DNA of 64,000 nucleotides, from the NCBI GenBank assembly GCA_003142255.1, contig PLLO01000011.1:548134-612133 (forward strand). The letters are read 5' to 3'. Shown piece by piece: positions 62,737-64,000 of the stretch (positions within the stretch are counted from its first letter, which is position 1; each line of letters starts with the position of its first letter). Under the pieces are notes generated by a model that was not told the origin of the DNA, made no database searches, and saw nothing but the letters and a program-made list of their open reading frames with translations. The DNA comes from Bacteroidales bacterium. GTDB lineage: Bacteria; Bacteroidota; Bacteroidia; Bacteroidales; VadinHA17. Made by a program: the position numbers and the translations under genes.

Positions 62737-64000
62737 ATGAACTATAATAACTACCACAGAAAGACTCCTGTTGGCGGCAGGATAAAAGTCTGGTTTTTTA
62801 TTCTGGGGATGCTCTGCTGCATTCTTATTGTTTATTCCGGCAAAAAGGCACTTAATTCTACATCCACAGACAAATATTGCATGTCATGCCATGTTCATCC
62901 TGATGCTGATCAGAGCTGGAAACTATCAACACATTATAATAATAGTACAGGCAATATAGTGCATTGCACTGAATGTCACATGCCTCCCGAAGGTCATGGT
63001 TACTTCATGGCTAAAGCGAAGCATGGATCAAAGGATGCATATGGTTACTTTTTCAAGGATAGCGCTGATATTGACTGGCAGAAGAAAAAGCTTCTCGAAA
63101 ATGCAAGAGGATATGTTTATGAGAATTCGTGCGTTGATTGCCATCAGAACCTGTTCCCTGTAACTTTATCGGTAAACGGGGGGAATGCCCACCTTCTTTA
63201 TACTACCAGCAAAGAGCCGGTGAGCTGCCTGAACTGCCATATTAATGTCGGCCACTATGACAAGAATGCTGCACTTCATGCACATGACACGAGTTTCGGA
63301 GTTACTGTCACTTCCACGGAACCTCCATTTGCTGAACCGGCAAAACCTGAAGGATTCCAAAGCTTTACAGAGATGATCCCTGGCACAAGGGTCTCCTTTG
63401 AAATGATTGCACTGCCGGGAGGAACTTTTAAAATGGGAAGCACCGACGATGAACCCTTGCGAAAGGCTGATGAGGGACCGGTAAGAAGCGTTGTTCTTTC
63501 AAAATTCTGGATCGCGAAGAACGAGGTCACATGGGATGAATATATGGCATTCTTCAGAGCTACGGCTTCGCAGGGGAGAACCGAAGGACAGGTTGTAACC
63601 AGCAAAAAAACTGATGCCATCAGCGGCGCAACACCTCCGTGGGGAGCGCCTGACCAGGGATGGGGTAAAGCTTCACGGCCGGCCATAACAATGTCGTGGT
63701 ACGCAGCCGATGTATATTGCCAGTGGCTCTCCAAAGTTACAGGAAAGAAGTACCGCCTGCCTACTGAAGCTGAATGGGAATACGCCTGCAGGGCAGGTAC
63801 TGAGACACCATATTTCTTTGCTGGTCACCCGCAAAAATTTACATCAAAGGGATTTCTCAGAAAGCTTTTTGGCTCTGATACAACCGGAATTGCTTCAATG
63901 GCTGTATATTCTGTAAACAGCCCATCAAAAACTGAGGAGCCTTCATTTGTAAGAGCTAATCCATTCGGACTTAAGAACATGGCAGGTAATGTTGCGGAAT
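62737..64000 (+). CDS. Tetraheme NapC/NirT-type cytochrome fused to a SUMF1/FGE-sulfatase domain (3' truncated)
   Basis: 421 residues visible; the frame is open at the window end. A membrane anchor (VWFFILGMLCCILIVYSG, about 18-38) is followed by four CXXCH haem motifs: CMSCH (Cys48), CTECH (77), CVDCH (132) and CLNCH (164), giving a NapC/NirT-like cytochrome of about 170 residues. After a linker (about 180-210) begins a formylglycine-generating-enzyme fold: FEMIALPGGTFKMGSTDDEP, KFWIAKNEVTWDEYMAF, SRPAITMSWYAADVYCQWLSKVTGKKYRLPTEAEWEYACRAGTETPYFF and the NPFGLKNMAGNVAE segment just at the edge. The first part suggests quinol-to-periplasm electron transfer, the second a C-type-lectin-like domain that modifies or binds. 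The joint role is unknown. Confidence 0.88.
   Translation, partial: MNYNNYHRKTPVGGRIKVWFFILGMLCCILIVYSGKKALNSTSTDKYCMSCHVHPDADQSWKLSTHYNNSTGNIVHCTECHMPPEGHGYFMAKAKHGSKDAYGYFFKDSADIDWQKKKLLENARGYVYENSCVDCHQNLFPVTLSVNGGNAHLLYTTSKEPVSCLNCHINVGHYDKNAALHAHDTSFGVTVTSTEPPFAEPAKPEGFQSFTEMIPGTRVSFEMIALPGGTFKMGSTDDEPLRKADEGPVRSVVLSKFWIAKNEVTWDEYMAFFRATASQGRTEGQVVTSKKTDAISGATPPWGAPDQGWGKASRPAITMSWYAADVYCQWLSKVTGKKYRLPTEAEWEYACRAGTETPYFFAGHPQKFTSKGFLRKLFGSDTTGIASMAVYSVNSPSKTEEPSFVRANPFGLKNMAGNVAE

Noticed and set aside
63276..63734. 152-residue minus-strand ORF
   Set aside because: Antisense to the FGE-type domain, no leader, no independent signals.

Overview
The window is chromosomal DNA of a Bacteroidota bacterium, most likely an anaerobic or facultative glycan degrader of the order Bacteroidales or a close relative (inference). 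The signs are several promoters of the phylum-specific TTG-N19/20-TAnnTTTG type, a short 287-residue primary sigma factor, a Rho factor with a long low-complexity insert, a tmRNA whose tag reads GESNYALAA, a pyruvate:ferredoxin oxidoreductase, a BlaI / M56-TonB pair, DUF4199, and many exported glycosidases with Bacteroidota-type signal peptides.

Region A (1-18.6 kb) is a glycan-degradation locus. It starts with the end of an outer-membrane barrel gene and a truncated lipoprotein glycosidase. Then come a GH36-like alpha-galactosidase, a CBM9-like protein, a GH106 alpha-L-rhamnosidase, and a plus-strand run: SGNH esterase, DUF5107-TPR protein, UroD-like protein, MOFRL glycerate kinase, second GH36 and a six-hairpin glycosidase. 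A decayed GH43-like scrap follows. The predicted substrate is a galactose- and rhamnose-containing, possibly acylated plant-type glycan. No SusC/SusD pair or regulator lies in the window. Region A' (18.9-20.9 kb) holds an unknown 305-residue protein, a six-unit 42-bp tandem repeat array and the tmRNA gene.

Region B (21-31 kb) is a tight five-gene plus-strand operon: GH30-like enzyme, exported AGE-type (cellobiose 2-epimerase-like) epimerase, GH9, esterase and GH3. This looks like a periplasmic beta-glucan/cello-oligosaccharide module.

Region C (31-37.4 kb) holds a dehydrogenase, a GT4 glycosyltransferase, and overlapping genes for GDP-D-glycero-alpha-D-manno-heptose synthesis (hddA, gmhA, hddC, gmhB). 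A convergent GT2 follows, and a palindromic element supplies the stop codons of both converging genes.

Region D (37.4-61.5 kb) is mostly housekeeping: SRP RNA, threonylcarbamoyl-AMP synthase, TrkH/TrkA, ComEC, peptide deformylase, RuvX, PFOR, Rho, RpoD, Rpe, MiaA, a LuxC-like acyl-CoA reductase, a BlaI/BlaR-type system with a visible operator, an ABC permease, a SiaC-like protein, GAPDH and small envelope proteins.

Region E (61.7-64 kb) carries an MsrB-MsrA fusion and, running off the end, a tetraheme NapC/NirT-type cytochrome fused to a formylglycine-generating-enzyme (SUMF1) domain. That fusion is one of the most unusual architectures in the window. Many intergenic gaps carry palindromic G/C-run elements or short tandem repeats, which are listed separately.
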